Source of the DNA: Przewalskia tangutica
Taxonomy: Eukaryota > Streptophyta > Magnoliopsida > Solanales > Solanaceae
NCBI GenBank assembly: GCA_029844215.1
Contig: CM056733.1
Coordinates: 12,459,501 to 12,523,500, forward strand
Length of the DNA stretch: 64,000 nt
Direction of reading: 5' to 3'
Part shown: positions 43,240-54,648 of the stretch, in pieces
How the letters are laid out: each line of letters opens with the position of its first letter
How positions within the stretch are numbered: position 1 is the first letter of the stretch
Notes under the pieces: model-generated
Databases searched by the model: none
What the model saw: only the letters and a program-made list of their open reading frames with translations
What the model was told of the DNA's origin: nothing
Program-made: the position numbers and the translations under genes

Positions 43240-44626
43240 TGATGTTCGGCCAAAAACGCATATTTTAGTTATTATTTTGCCTCACTTCTTAGTACTTTTA
43301 TCATCGTTTGAGTACAGATTATATTGCTTTTAGCTTATTACGTATTTTGTATGTGTAGGGAGATCTTTGAATGAAAGCAATTGAAAAATATCTTATTTTA
43401 TGCAAGTTCGGAAAATATCTTTATTTTAGATAAGAAAATAAAGATCGGAGAATGGTCGAGCTCGCCTTGCGAGCAGCTTGACGAGCCAAGAAGTTTAATT
43501 CCTTGCACAAAACAGCAAAGCGAAGGAAAAAGCAATGAGGTTGACGAGCTAGGACAAACACATGTCTGAGAGGGATTGTCAACATCCTCGCTAGACGAGC
43601 CCTTAGACTAGCCAAGAAACAAGAGCAAATATATAGCTAGTCTGGCTCGTTGTGATCCTTGCGAAGCAAGAGTTCAGATGAGCTAAGAAAGGTTTTTTCA
43701 ATGAGTTTGGATTAATTTATTTGATTCCTTACATATTTTAGGTCATATAAATACACCCCAAGACACATTATTTTGGGGGATAAAAACCTAAAAGAGTAAA
43801 GAGCCATCGTGTTGCAAGGGGAATGATTCGACAATGAGTTTTTCCTTCCTTCTTTCTATTTTCTATTCTTGGTTATGAATTTAGTATTGTGTTTTCACAT
43901 ACTTTTATGAGTAGCTAATTTTCTAATTAGGGTTTTGATGGAACTAATTGTTGGATGAATTCTTGTTATATTTTTATATAATTGAGTCATTGGATTTCTC
44001 TACTTGTTCAACTACGTTTGCTTGTTATTAATTGAATGTCCATCGATTAATTGTGCCGCTATATCTTGTATTAATTGAGAGAGATTACATGATTAGGTTG
44101 TTGTTGAACAACATCACTCCTAGGTATATGAGAGATCAATACTGTGGGTTTAAAAATGGGTTTAGAGATAACGAAGCTTTGATGTAATCTTTGTGAGTCG
44201 TTGAGAATTTTTTAGCTAGAGCAGTTTGAGAGAATACGTCTAGTAAAAAGTTGTAATTGATTGAGAGATAATTAAGGTAAGTTGTGTGCTCACGATCCAT
44301 AGAGAATCAATTGGCGAGATTATAAATAACGTAGCGAGAAAGATTTCGACAATTGGGGAAATCATAACCCTAGGACTCCTAATCTTGAATTCAATCCATT
44401 CTCTTTAGTTGATAATCTATACCGCTATTATTATTTTTAGTTAATTAGTTAGAAATGAAAAAATTAATCTTTATAATTTATAATATTGTTCAAACTTCTT
44501 TTCTTAGTAATATTGAACAATTATAACTAATGTTAGTTTTTTGTGGGATTTGACTCCAGACTTTTAGATCGAATTATATTTGCAGTGACCGCTTATTCTT
44601 TTTAGGACTAGAGTTGGGCGTGATCA
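43240..44626 (+). repeat. Athila/Ogre-like Gypsy 5' LTR
   Basis: It starts TGATGTTCGGCC right where the Copia gag stops and ends GGGCGTGATCA. The next bases, 'TTTAGCGTTGTTGGTGGGGAAC', are a decayed form of the TGGCGCCGTTGCCGGGGAAC primer-binding site typical of Athila/Ogre-type Gypsy elements. It is 1387 bp. No coding part is intact after it. Confidence 0.62.
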
Positions 44627-44628
44627 AA

Positions 44629-44650
44629 TTTTAGCGTTGTTGGTGGGGAA
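44629..44650 (+). other. Athila/Ogre-like primer-binding site, mutated
   Basis: The sequence follows TGATCA and differs from the known consensus mostly by C-to-T and G-to-A changes at CG sites, as expected of methylated DNA. Confidence 0.6.
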
Positions 44651-44800
44651 CTAACGGTTTAGTTATAATTGTAAATATTGCTAGTGTCTAAGTTTGAATA
44701 TTTTTTATTTTTTATTTTAGTTGATATGAAAAACATGACATCTTGGAATTATGGGAGTTTAGTTGTTGGTAATTTTACTTTTCATCGTCCTTATGCATAC
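44651..44800 (+). other. Start of Athila/Ogre-like internal region
   Basis: A short 'NMTSWNYGSLVVGNFTF' open stretch is visible, but too little is left to call gag. It ends at the CACTA terminus with ATA (44798-44800) as a possible 3-bp target duplication. Confidence 0.35.
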
Positions 44801-45240
44801 ACTATAAGAAAAAGGACCTACGATGACAGTTAAAACTGTCATCGGAGGGGGTGAATGACGATTTTTGTAAGTGTCATTGTAGCCAGTGTCACGAATAGAT
44901 GACGGTTTAAATAATTGTCACACAATATGTGACGGGCATAAATCGTCACAGATTTGCTCGTTGACTATTTTCTGCTTTTCCCCCCGGTTATTTACAAATT
45001 TTGGCGGTAAAATATTTGAATTTTATTAATTTAATATATTTTTCTGGTAAAATTTTAAATAAATTTGAATTTTAATTAATTTAAGTTAAATATAAAACAA
45101 TTGCGGGAAAATTAATTTTGACGCATTTTTTTTAATAATTAATTTAATTAATTTTTTTTTTCAATAATAGTTAAATTGGAGAGAAAATAGCATATTGTAA
45201 CTAAAATGTAACTAATTAATCAAGACACCAGTACACTGTA
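44801..45240 (+). mobile_element. CACTA (En/Spm) transposon terminus
   Basis: CACTATAAGAAAAAGGAC is a CACTA terminal repeat. It is followed by subterminal copies of GATGACAGTT/AACTGTCATC and GTGACGG or GTCAC motifs, the binding-site-like arrays of these elements. The opposite terminus (reading CTTATAGTG) was not found in the window, so the element is truncated, rearranged or longer than expected. Confidence 0.68.
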
Positions 45241-47557
45241 TTGTCAATATGCAACTTGACAGAAAACTCAGAATATCAATTGCTGCAACATACATCTGAC
45301 TCTACTAGGGACTCTAATATTACAAACAACAACAATAGTCTTAGTCATACTCTCCAAGGTGTTGCTTGTATGTTCAAACTTCCTCAAATTCTTTCCATCC
45401 ATAAGCTATGCACAGTTTCAACCTACACTAATATGAACAGCTGAGCCTCTCTTGACTTCCCTTTAGCATTCTTGAGTACCCATTGGTAGTGTTGACTGTT
45501 GATCCCAGTTGTGAGCTCAATGGCCCGTCCCAATGCGTACAAAGGAGGAGGAGAAAAAGAAGGTACAAGTTAGAACATGTCCCAAATTATCTTATACCAT
45601 ATAAATAATTTAAACAATAAAAGTAGTCCAATGATAATTATGACCCAAATTAAAACAGCAAGAGACAACCCAATATTTATATACAACAGTGTAAAAATTA
45701 ACCAAAATGGGTTGAGCCCAACTAAAGTAAGTAACAGAGCATATTTAATAGATATAAGGCACATTAGCCTAGTCCAAATAATCGGCTAACAGTAACAGAA
45801 GGGCGAGACATGGAAGTAAAAAGAAAATGGTCCAGTTCCATTACATGCACGGAACAATCAGGAGAAATGAATTAACGTATAAACATTAGGCCAAAGCCTA
45901 ACATACACATTCTTAAAGCTCAACCTACAGCAAAGAAAGGAAGAAGCAGTAGAGAGCACAAAAACACAATACAAACAAGTTCTTAATTCCCCCATTTCTT
46001 AGCATTTTTTTAGAGAGAGTTAATCCTAACATCTTCCAGAATTCAAATCCATACTGTATGCACCAGAATTAACACATAAAAGCAGCAAAGTCATAGAGGA
46101 ACATGTGCTATGTTGAATACATGATGCTTACTATTCTCTTGTACAGTTTAACAGTCAATCCAGACAGGAAAAAGGCTAAGTTAAACATGTTGAAGACATC
46201 TTAGGAAGGGATAACATGTTCCCTATTGTAGGCTAGTATTTAGGAGGCAAACATGGTATTTGGATAGGTCTTATCCTTCAAAATTCACACAGCACATAGA
46301 GAAAACAACTCATTTAACCACATGGTCACATTCAAGGAGCAGCGAGCTAATCTTATGATAAGTTAACCACATGCTTTCTACCATAGGAAAACATCTAGTC
46401 CTCCTGACAGCCTAACTGACTATTATGATTATGTTCTTTCATTTAGTTAATGGTTCAACTCGTAACATTAGAGCATACAATCTCATAGTAGTTTTCAAAT
46501 ACTCTTTAGGGCTTCATTAAGTTAAAAGTAAATTGGTTCATGTATATAGTGTAGGGCAAGGAGCAGTGTGCCAATTAGAACATAAGACAGAGAAAACATA
46601 ACATTTCAAGAAGAAAAAAATCACACTTAAGTATTTAGAGCAGCAAGAATAAGCAAAATAAAAAATCTAAACTTAAGGTCTTTGTCCCTATCACTTTGAA
46701 GCTTTTAAGGATTTAAACTAAACCTAGGTGCAAGTAGACATGGTTATACATGATATTTGAGACTGAGATATGTGAAATAATTAAAACAAGAACACAAAAT
46801 AGAGTAGGGTCATATCAGGACATATGGATGATTACTTAGCCTAAAGTGTTCACAAAGGTTCTAAGACAGACATCTAACAGCCTACACATATTAACATGCT
46901 ATCATTTCAAGATCCAGCCTGATAGATATATAGTTAAGCCTAAACAGAAGGATATAGATACAAAAATGCAAGCTTACAGGTTCAAGAACTAAACTAAAGA
47001 TTCCTAAAGTTCATTTTTTATTTAAACTGAGTTCAGAATATAGCAAATAATGAGCACAAGCTAGCACATGATTAAAATAAGTGGGCATTTGACCCCTACT
47101 AATTAGATACCAAATCCAAACCTCCCCAACAAGACACATGATTAAGCCAAACACAAGCCAAAACAGATTCATGAAGCATTTTAAAAGGGCAATATGAGTT
47201 CATATATGTTCTTATTTCCATTTATCTAATTGGCATATAGAAAATTAAATATAGAACAAAGTTAACTCCCTTTGTTAACTAAACTGATCTCAAACACGAT
47301 ACATATGGTTGAAAGATTTAAACTATCTTACAATCTCAAGAAAACTATATCAAGGTTATCATAATAATTTTAAACAGAACACAAGTACACAACATCTATT
47401 ATGTTTTTCCCAAAGTTCACAGTTCTGACAACAATATTTGCAATTCTGCATTCATATCTCTTGAAAAGCATGAGATAAGTGACTACAGTCTGGGAATCAA
47501 AGCGACAATCACAAATCAATACATAATTCATATTAAGCTAAGGAACAACTAGAGGAC
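45241..47557. other. Long non-coding AT-rich stretch, possible CACTA interior or captured gene introns
   Basis: No element or gene is recognised. A minus-strand coding-like piece at 45545-45437 reads 'ALGRAIELTTGINSQHYQWV' and 'KNAKGKSREAQLF'. I cannot assign it. The rest lacks long open frames and has intron-like base composition. Confidence 0.4.
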
Positions 47558-48442
47558 CTTGAGTTGGTAAACAGATTTAACAGTTGCAAGAGGAACCTCA
47601 GCAAATTGCATATCAACTGGGATTATTTGATAAGTGATCGCGACAATGACCTTGACAAATGAGAAGAGAAAAAAAAGATTAGATGTAGATTTCAGCTAAA
47701 ACAATGTGCGGTAGATCATAACTATTGATATAAGAGGAGTACACAGATATATACAATTAAATAGTAGTGCTAATACATATAAATCATCTATATAAATGCC
47801 AAAAAACTCGATGACCTAAAGAATTGGATTTTTTTAGAACCATTTATCCCACCTAGCATATAATAAATACAAGTGCACTAATGTTTGATAGAATACCTCA
47901 AGGTCTATGTCATCCTTGGTTTTCAGAACTAGCGTGCAGTACTTCCTGCCAAAGCAATCAGCATTCAAAATGCAGAATGTTATCAATCCGAAAATTTTGT
48001 GAAATCCAGCAGACTTTTTAAACTTTTATTGTAAAATGCAGGATTGTACTAAAATCGCATGGAAGAAAACATATCAGTACAAAAGTAAGTATAAAATACA
48101 TATTTATACCCATTTAATACACAACTTTCAAGGAATTGTGATTCTTTTCCTGTGTTTGCAGCATAGTTCATGGCTGGAAGTTCTTTTGAATAAATGTTCA
48201 ATACTTCCTGCCACAACATAGACACAAGACAAGTGAGGATTACACAAGGAAACAGCTCAGTGTAAGCAATTCGAATGTCCAAATTGTCTACAACTATCAA
48301 ACTAGGTGAGATAAAAAATAAACACAGACAAGAAAACATAGCCTACATTTGATACACAACAAATAATATCAAAAAGTACTAGAGCTAATCTTTATCAAAA
48401 TATCATTTACTTCGGAGAATGGTACACCAAATTTGCATGATG
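47558..48442 (-). pseudogene. GNAT acetyltransferase-like gene fragment, four exons
   Basis: Four minus-strand pieces with GT-AG borders join in frame: 48442-48411, 48207-48110, 47945-47897 and 47650-47558. They give 'SCKFGVPFSE', then 'EVLNIYSKELPAMNYAANTG' and 'QFLESCVLNGKYCTLVLKTK', and finally 'VIVAITYQIIPVDMQFAEVP' and 'LATVKSVYQLK'. The last part resembles the start of a GNAT domain, the strand before the acetyl-CoA loop, from plant acetyltransferase-like proteins, by recall. The expected acetyl-CoA loop exon downstream was not found, nor was a start codon. I treat it as a truncated copy. No stop is seen inside the four exons. Confidence 0.6.
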
Positions 48443-48757
48443 CTGTAAACAAAATGACAACAAATTCTTTTAGTTCTTATCAATTTACCATTTTCATTTT
48501 CTCCATTTCTTCAACAAGTTTTAAGCACAAGAGCAAGACTCATGAGAAAAGTTGAGTCCATCACCAACAACAAGTTCCTGAATCCTAGAATAGAGTAGTT
48601 GGAGTAAGCCCAAGAAACGCATATGAGCAATACCAAACTAAAAGAGAAACTAGAAATTCTCTGCTCATAAGTTCTTTATTCTAGAGATTTCTGGAAATAA
48701 TAGCTCGAATAAAGCATGTGCCAGAATCCAAATACAATCTGATACTTAAATAAAACT
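48443..48757. other. Sequence between gene fragment and Copia LTR
   Basis: No feature is recognised. Upstream exons of the gene fragment may lie here, but I see no clear candidate. Confidence 0.3.
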
Positions 48758-48937
48758 GTAAACGTGTATACAGACATTATTTCATCCCTACCCCATAATT
48801 AGAATATATTCCATATATTGTGTAAATATAATTATGGTAAGACTAGGATTCCTATTGTATAAGGGATGAATATTGTACTCTATATATACTTTGATATTAA
48901 TGAGAAGACTCTGCAAGGGAGATTAATATCATCTTAC
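48758..48937 (+). repeat. 5' LTR of a Copia element (start approximate)
   Basis: It ends ATCTTACA and is followed at 48938 by the primer-binding site TGGTATCAAGAGCC. A TATATATAC stretch and 'ATTGTACTC' suggest a promoter near 48880. The start is set at a TGTAAACG but could be a few tens of bases off. Confidence 0.6.
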
Positions 48938-48951
48938 ATGGTATCAAGAGC
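48938..48951 (+). other. Copia primer-binding site
   Basis: TGGTATCAAGAGCC is an initiator-Met type site, as in the small Copia at 17500. Confidence 0.72.
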
Positions 48952-49074
48952 CTAAAACAAAAACCCTATAATTTTTTTCTTCTCCAAAGATGCCGCCCCC
49001 CACGAGCATCTCTCCGCGGCGCTCCTCCCCTCCCAAAATTCTTGGTTTTTCTGCTTCCTTCATCTATTCTCTAA

Positions 49075-51007
49075 ATGGATACTCAGGATTCTTCCAATAA
49101 TTCTGACGCTTCTACCTCCACAAATCTCACCACCAAGTCGTCACCCTCTTTTCATCCCGCCCTAACTGTTACAAACATCAAGAACCATATTCCCATCCTT
49201 CTTGATCAGGAAAACAGTCAGTATTCTCCTTGGGTTGAACTGTTTTGCAATCATGCATGTCTCTACAACGTGCTTGATCATATTGATGACACCATTTCGC
49301 GCCCTCTGGAGGTTGATGATTCTACTTGACGTCGTCTCGACGTCGGCGTCAAACAATGGATATATGGTAGTATTTCTCAGGATCTACTTCTTATTATCAT
49401 GGGACTCCACAGCCTGTGACTAGGGATGTCAATGGTTGGCGGGGCGGGGGAAGGGTACTCCGTACCCGTACCCACCACCTAAAACACACCCCCACCCCCG
49501 TCCCACCACCCATCACGGGTAGTAATTCCTCCACCCGTCCCCGCCCCACTTACTCCGCGCGGGTACCCACTTACCCGGCGGGTACCCATTAATCTCATTC
49601 TCTTTTTCTGACGGTCCCGAAAAAATGATTAACTAGTTTCCAGGATTTGCCTTGTCAAAAAGACGAACCCAACTATACACACAGCTCTCCAGGTTGACTT
49701 TTGAATCTCTCAGTTAACCATCTTTCCACTGCAAGATCAAGGTTTTAACTTAGCATAAATGCTCGCTGAAAAGTTGGCAAACATTAAAACACAAATGATG
49801 GGCATTCCAAGGTTAGAGTTGTTTCATCCACACATGCAAGCCTAACATAAGCATGCATCCTATTAAACTTACTATTTTCATATACCAGAGATGCAAATGG
49901 ACAATAAAAGTAGATTAGCCTACTAATATTATTTTCAGGATTTCCATAATTAGGAGCATGAAACTCAGTTGTGGACAAAGGGGAAACTAAACAACAAGTA
50001 AATGGAAGAGGTACTTTCATGATTAGTACAAAACCATTTTATAAACAAAAGGACGAGGTACATTCAGGATCAGTACACTACTGTTTATGTAAAAAAAAAA
50101 TGGAAAGAGGTACTTTCATGATTTTCAGGACACGGTGCGAGTTGGCTCAAGTCATATTTTAAATCAAAGGGCCAAATAAATTCATAAATAACCTAATTAA
50201 ACTAATAGACGATACGGTGCGGTAGTGTGGTGTGTGCTGGTGCAGTAGCGAGTAATGGTGCGGGGCGGGTCTTATATGAAATCCACTGCCGCCCCACTAC
50301 CCATGGCGGGTAGCACTTTTGATACCCATACCCGCCCCACCACCCACCAAACTATCCCCATACCCGCCCCAACTGGAGCGGGTGCGGGGCGGTACCCGTA
50401 TTTACCCGCCCCACTGACATCCCTACCCGTGACTTGTGGAATCGTTTGGAGGAAATTTTTCAGGACAATAAGCACACCCGTGCTGTGTATTTAGAGGAGC
50501 AATTTAACAATACACGTCTTGAAAACTTTTCCAATGTGACTGAGTACTGCAAACAGTTAAAGCTCCTGACGGATCAACTTGCTGATGTCGACTCGCAGTA
50601 GCACCAAACTGGTATTACAGTTGATTGTTGGCCTCTCTAAAGGTGAATATGATACATTGGACACCATGATTCAACAGACAGATCTGTTACCCAGCTTTAA
50701 CAAAGCTCGCTCGCAGTTGTTGCTCGAAGAGACTCGAAGTGCTAAGCAGGATGAGCACAATCAGAAGGCGTTAGCTGTGGAAACGCGCCATCAAGATCCA
50801 ACGTCGCCAGAAAACTCTCAACCGCAGCAGGGACGCAGTGGAAAGGGCGGCAATGGCCGCGACAGAGGAGGCCGTGGTCGTGGAAAGGGTCGCGACAATG
50901 AACCAAAGAAAGCAACAACAGGCCCGTGATAATCGGCTCAGTACGGCTACCTAACAAGATTCTGACAAAGACCATGCGCCGCAGCCTAAAGACTAAACCC
51001 TACAACC
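49075..51007 (+). pseudogene. Copia gag, interrupted by a hAT MITE and cut by a Gypsy LTR
   Basis: The first part (49075-49412) reads 'SSPSFHPALTVTNIKNHIPI', 'YSPWVELFCNHACLYNVLDH' and, after a stop, 'DVGVKQWIYGSISQDLL'. After the MITE (49421-50425), 50429 onward reads 'RDLWNRLEEIFQDNKHTRAV', 'LEEQFNNTRLENF' and 'VTEYCKQLKLLTDQLADVDS'. The piece 50579-50929 ends with a glycine- and arginine-rich stretch ('GGNGRDRGGRGRGKGRDN'). It stops at 51007 where a Gypsy LTR begins. It is the same gag type as the small Copia (shared 'FHPALTV.NIK'). Confidence 0.82.
49421..50425. mobile_element. hAT-type MITE, 1.0 kb
   Basis: The ends TAGGGATGTCAATGG and (reverse complement) TAGGGATGTCAGTGG form terminal inverted repeats. 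Eight-base duplications CCTGTGAC (49413-49420) and CCCGTGAC (50426-50433) flank them with one mismatch. Eight-base duplications and these ends are hAT features. GC-rich subterminal arrays of GGCGGG/GTACCC lie within 200 bases of both ends. The interior has no transposase. It splits a Copia gag. Confidence 0.85.
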
Positions 51008-53748
51008 TGTTACACCTCGTAAGTTAAGACAAAGATTAAGAATGTCATTAAGGTTAAGATTCGGATAAGGGGTATGAGATATAATTATACAAGCTACGAA
51101 CACGACAATGAGTATTTAAAATGACAAGTTATTTATATTTCTCTTTTGAGGATTTTTACATATTGTGGGAATTACGACATGGAGAATACGAGACCTTATG
51201 GAATTTTCGGGAATTAAAGGAAACAGAAATCAAGATTTAAGGGAATAGATTAAGGTTTACTACTTGGAGGATTAATTTAGTTTGATAAGCACTTAGAGGG
51301 TTAAAGGGTAAAAAGAAGAGGGACCTAAATACACTTTGTTTTTAAAAGAAGAGAAAATATGAAAATTGAAACCTTAAATGCCTAAACAAGTTCATTTCTT
51401 TTCCCTTCAGCACAAAAATTGAATCTTCCCTTCCCTTCCCCTAGCTTAGGTCGAAAACCCTCCTTTTTTTGCAAGAAAAATTCAAGTTTTGTTGTTCATC
51501 TTCTTGGAATAAATTCCCCTACCCAATTAAGCCAAAAGTTTGAGATTTTTTGGACCCAAACGCTGGGATTTCGCGCCAGAATTTTTTGTATCGCAGAATT
51601 CGATTTTTGATGCAATTATTGGGAAGGAAAAACATGTGTAGATGTTGGGTAACATGGTAGAAGGATTACATGTCATTGTGGGTTGAAAGAAGAGAAGAAT
51701 TTGGGCGAAAAATCGATGAAAAGAGGCGTAAAATCGCTGGGCGTGAAATGTCGAAGGGACTGGTTTGAGCTCGATAATTGGTAAAAAATTTATCCCTTTC
51801 ATTTGATATTGAATAGATTAATTGATATTATAGTTAGGAGAATTATCTATGTTAAAGAAGAAATAGAAAGAGGACAATGCATGCTATTATTAGAGGTCAA
51901 AACCGAATTAGAACCCATTCTTGGCATACATTGAAATTGATTAAGTGTGTTGGTATGTTATGACTAATTGCATGTGAAAATTTGGATGGAACCTTGATGA
52001 TTAAAATTATAGTTGTTATAAGAAGTATTGGAAGCTTAATTGAAAAGTAAGGAATTTTGGAAAAAGCTTTGAAATTGAAATAGGTGTTGGCCGAAAAGTG
52101 TTAATGGTATATTCTATAATTGGCAGATGTTGTTAGAGGATTGGATTGCTCTCATGAATAATTCTAACGTAACTAAATGATTGACTACTATGAGAAATAA
52201 ATGTAGTAGTTTCCTTGGTTGTTGAATTTGTTAAATGGAATACTTACGAAGCGAAGGTATGCGCACTAACAACGTAAATGGAATGTTGAGATAATTTTGA
52301 CTACATGTTGAAATGATAGTGATTATTGGTTGGATTTGAATTATTGGTTTGATTTGGATTATTGGTTGGATTTGAATTGTTGGTTGATTTAGATTATTGA
52401 TAAAATTGTGGATACGCACATAAACAAAGGAAATGCTGCCCAAATTTTTATAGGAATAAGAGAGCCATTATTCATATAACTTACATTAGAAATCATAGAA
52501 TTGACGAGCGTATTATTCCTTATTATAGGTTGAAGTACTAGACGAGACATACCTTAACATTGAGTTGAGTAGTTCGCCTAAGAGGTATGCAAAACTCTTC
52601 CTTCATTCTTTTTGGCATGATTTTAATGAAAGTACGGTGGACGTACGTAATTCCTATAAGTTCAGTTTTAAAGAATAATTATTGATTAGTGTCTATGATT
52701 TTCAGTAAAAGAGTTTATTATGATGATATTATCGAGAGTCAAAGATGATTTTTAATTGCATATGGTTGCTCATGATATCTAATCGTGCTAAGTATTATTG
52801 TTTCACTCCACCGAGTCCCGGGCGGGATCATGTTCGTGCGCAGCTTTACAGAATTTATCGAGACCCTCACTAGAGGGCCGAGACACGTTATATACATATA
52901 TACAGATTTTATCGAGTCCCTCCATAGAGGGCCGAAACATGATATGCCCACATATGCAGACTTCCATCGAGTCCCTCACTAGAGGGCCGAGACATGTTAT
53001 ACAGATTGATATACATACATAGACATAGTGACAATATGAGTAAGCATTCATGATTTCTGATATGACTCTCATTCTTGTTAAGCTTGATGACTCTCTATCT
53101 TTACTTGACACAGTTGTGATTTCATTTTCAGTATTTCATGTTTTATATACTTAGTACATTATTTTATACTGACCCCCTTTCCTCGGGGGGCTGCGTTCAT
53201 GCCCGCAGGTTCAGGTGTTCAGATAGGTGACCCTCCAGTCTAGGACCTCTATTCAGCAGTTGGAGAGCTCCATTGTTCCGGAGCCGGCTATTTGGTACAG
53301 AACCTCTTTATTTTGATTATATGTATTTCATGGGCACGACGGGGTCCTGTCCCGTCTTATGTCGTGGTCGTACTCTTAGAGGTCTGTAGACAATTGTGGG
53401 CGGTATGTGTGTTTTGGTTTGGTGAATATTGTTTCAACTGTATTGCTCTACTTTGTTTTGGGATGTTCCCGTATGTAGTGGGGCAGCCTTGCCGACGTGC
53501 CTATTATGACTGTTTCTTTATTTATTTGATGCTATTCGGTGGCAGCCTAGTCGGCTAGCCTGTTGTGATTGTTGGTTAGTTGTGTAAGGAAGCCTTGTCG
53601 GTCACCTATTTTGGGGATATGTTATAAATGCAGTGTTGTGCTGCCAAAATTTCTATAGATCTCGGTATTAAATGGATTAATAGTGACAGGTCAGTAATGA
53701 CGTCCAATTAGGACGTTTAGTCGCGGCCCGTCGGGTCGGGTCGTGACA
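51008..53748 (+). repeat. 5' LTR of a Gypsy element (element A)
   Basis: It runs TGTTACACCTCG...GTCGGGTCGTGACA, 2741 bp. It inserted in the Copia gag. It contains a repetitive TTGGATTTGAATTATTGG stretch (about 52320-52400) and three copies of a 62-base unit (52855-53005). The matching 3' LTR is beyond the right edge, so the target duplication cannot be checked. Confidence 0.85.
52855..53005 (+). repeat. Short minisatellite in Gypsy LTR, three copies
   Basis: The unit core is ATCGAG(A/T)CCCTC(A/C)(C/A)TAGAGGGCCGA followed by GACA(C/T)GTTATA. Copies are at about 52857, 52918 and 52967. The core contains CCCTC...GAGGG, a short inverted repeat. Confidence 0.75.
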
Positions 53749-53752
53749 AGAG

Positions 53753-53764
53753 TGGTATCAGAGT
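53753..53764 (+). other. Gypsy A primer-binding site
   Basis: TGGTATCAGAGT lies five bases after the LTR, one base off the initiator-Met site. Confidence 0.75.
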
Positions 53765-53955
53765 AGTTAGTCCTCAGAATGTCTACAGACCGTGTCTAGT
53801 AGAGTCTTGTGTATGGGTATGTTGTGCACCATACTTATACGCAGGAGGTTGCCGGGCATTTACGATTGGTTTCTACTCTTTCAACTCTTAGATCGTGCTA
53901 TAAAGCTGTGTTATTAGGATGATCCTTTTTCTGATAGTTTACTATGTTTACAGTT

Positions 53956-54648
53956 ATGCCTCCGAGGAAGGCGCCCGTGGCCCAGAAGGCCAAATCTACA
54001 GTAGGGGATACTAGTCGGGTACGGAGAGCTACCAGGTCCCGCACGCGGTCTACGTCTGAGAGTGTGCCCCCACCGACGAGTTCTGCCTCGTCACCAATTC
54101 CAGAGGCTCCCTCTTAGGGGGCAACATCACCCGTATTCGAGGCTCCAGTACCTGAGCCTTCAGTTCCTCAGCCAGGGACACATGATGGGGATTTGAGAGA
54201 GACAATCCAGTTATTGGCAAAGATAGTGGCGGGACAGGTTTATAGGCAGGATCCGGCTTAACCCTGAGGCGCATAATTTGAGGTTAGAGATTTCCGAGTT
54301 GCGATGCCGGGAGTTTTACGGGTCAAGGCCCGAGGATGATCCTCATGAGTTCATCTGCCAGACGCAGAGGACATTGAGGGTGATCAAGGCCTCAGAGACT
54401 GAGTCAGTTATATTGGCCTCATACCGGTTGCGCGATATAGCAGTCAACTGGTTTGAGTCCTGGGAGTTGTCTAGGGGCGAAGATGCTCCTCTTGCATTAT
54501 GAGATGGGTTTTCAGAGGCATTCCTTGGCCACTTTCTGCCTCCAAAGATGAGATGGGCAAGAGTCGACAGGTTTCTACAGTTGCGGCAGAATGGGAGGAC
54601 GGTTAGAGAGTATAGCTTGCAGTTTGACTCCTTCGGTTGGTACGCACC
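53956..54648 (+). pseudogene. Gypsy A gag, N-terminal part
   Basis: It starts 'MPPRKAPVAQKAKSTVGDTS'. A stop follows near residue 54. Further pieces read 'REFYGSRPEDDPHEFICQTQ' and 'SYRLRDIAVNWFESWELSRG', then 'MRWARVDRFLQLRQNGRTVR'. The gag type is the same as in the 10-kb Gypsy. It is cut at 54648 by element B and continues at 63424. Confidence 0.85.

Noticed and set aside
45577..45789. 70-codon frame and its antisense partner
   Set aside because: AT-rich, hydrophobic on one strand, overlapping on both, with no motif.
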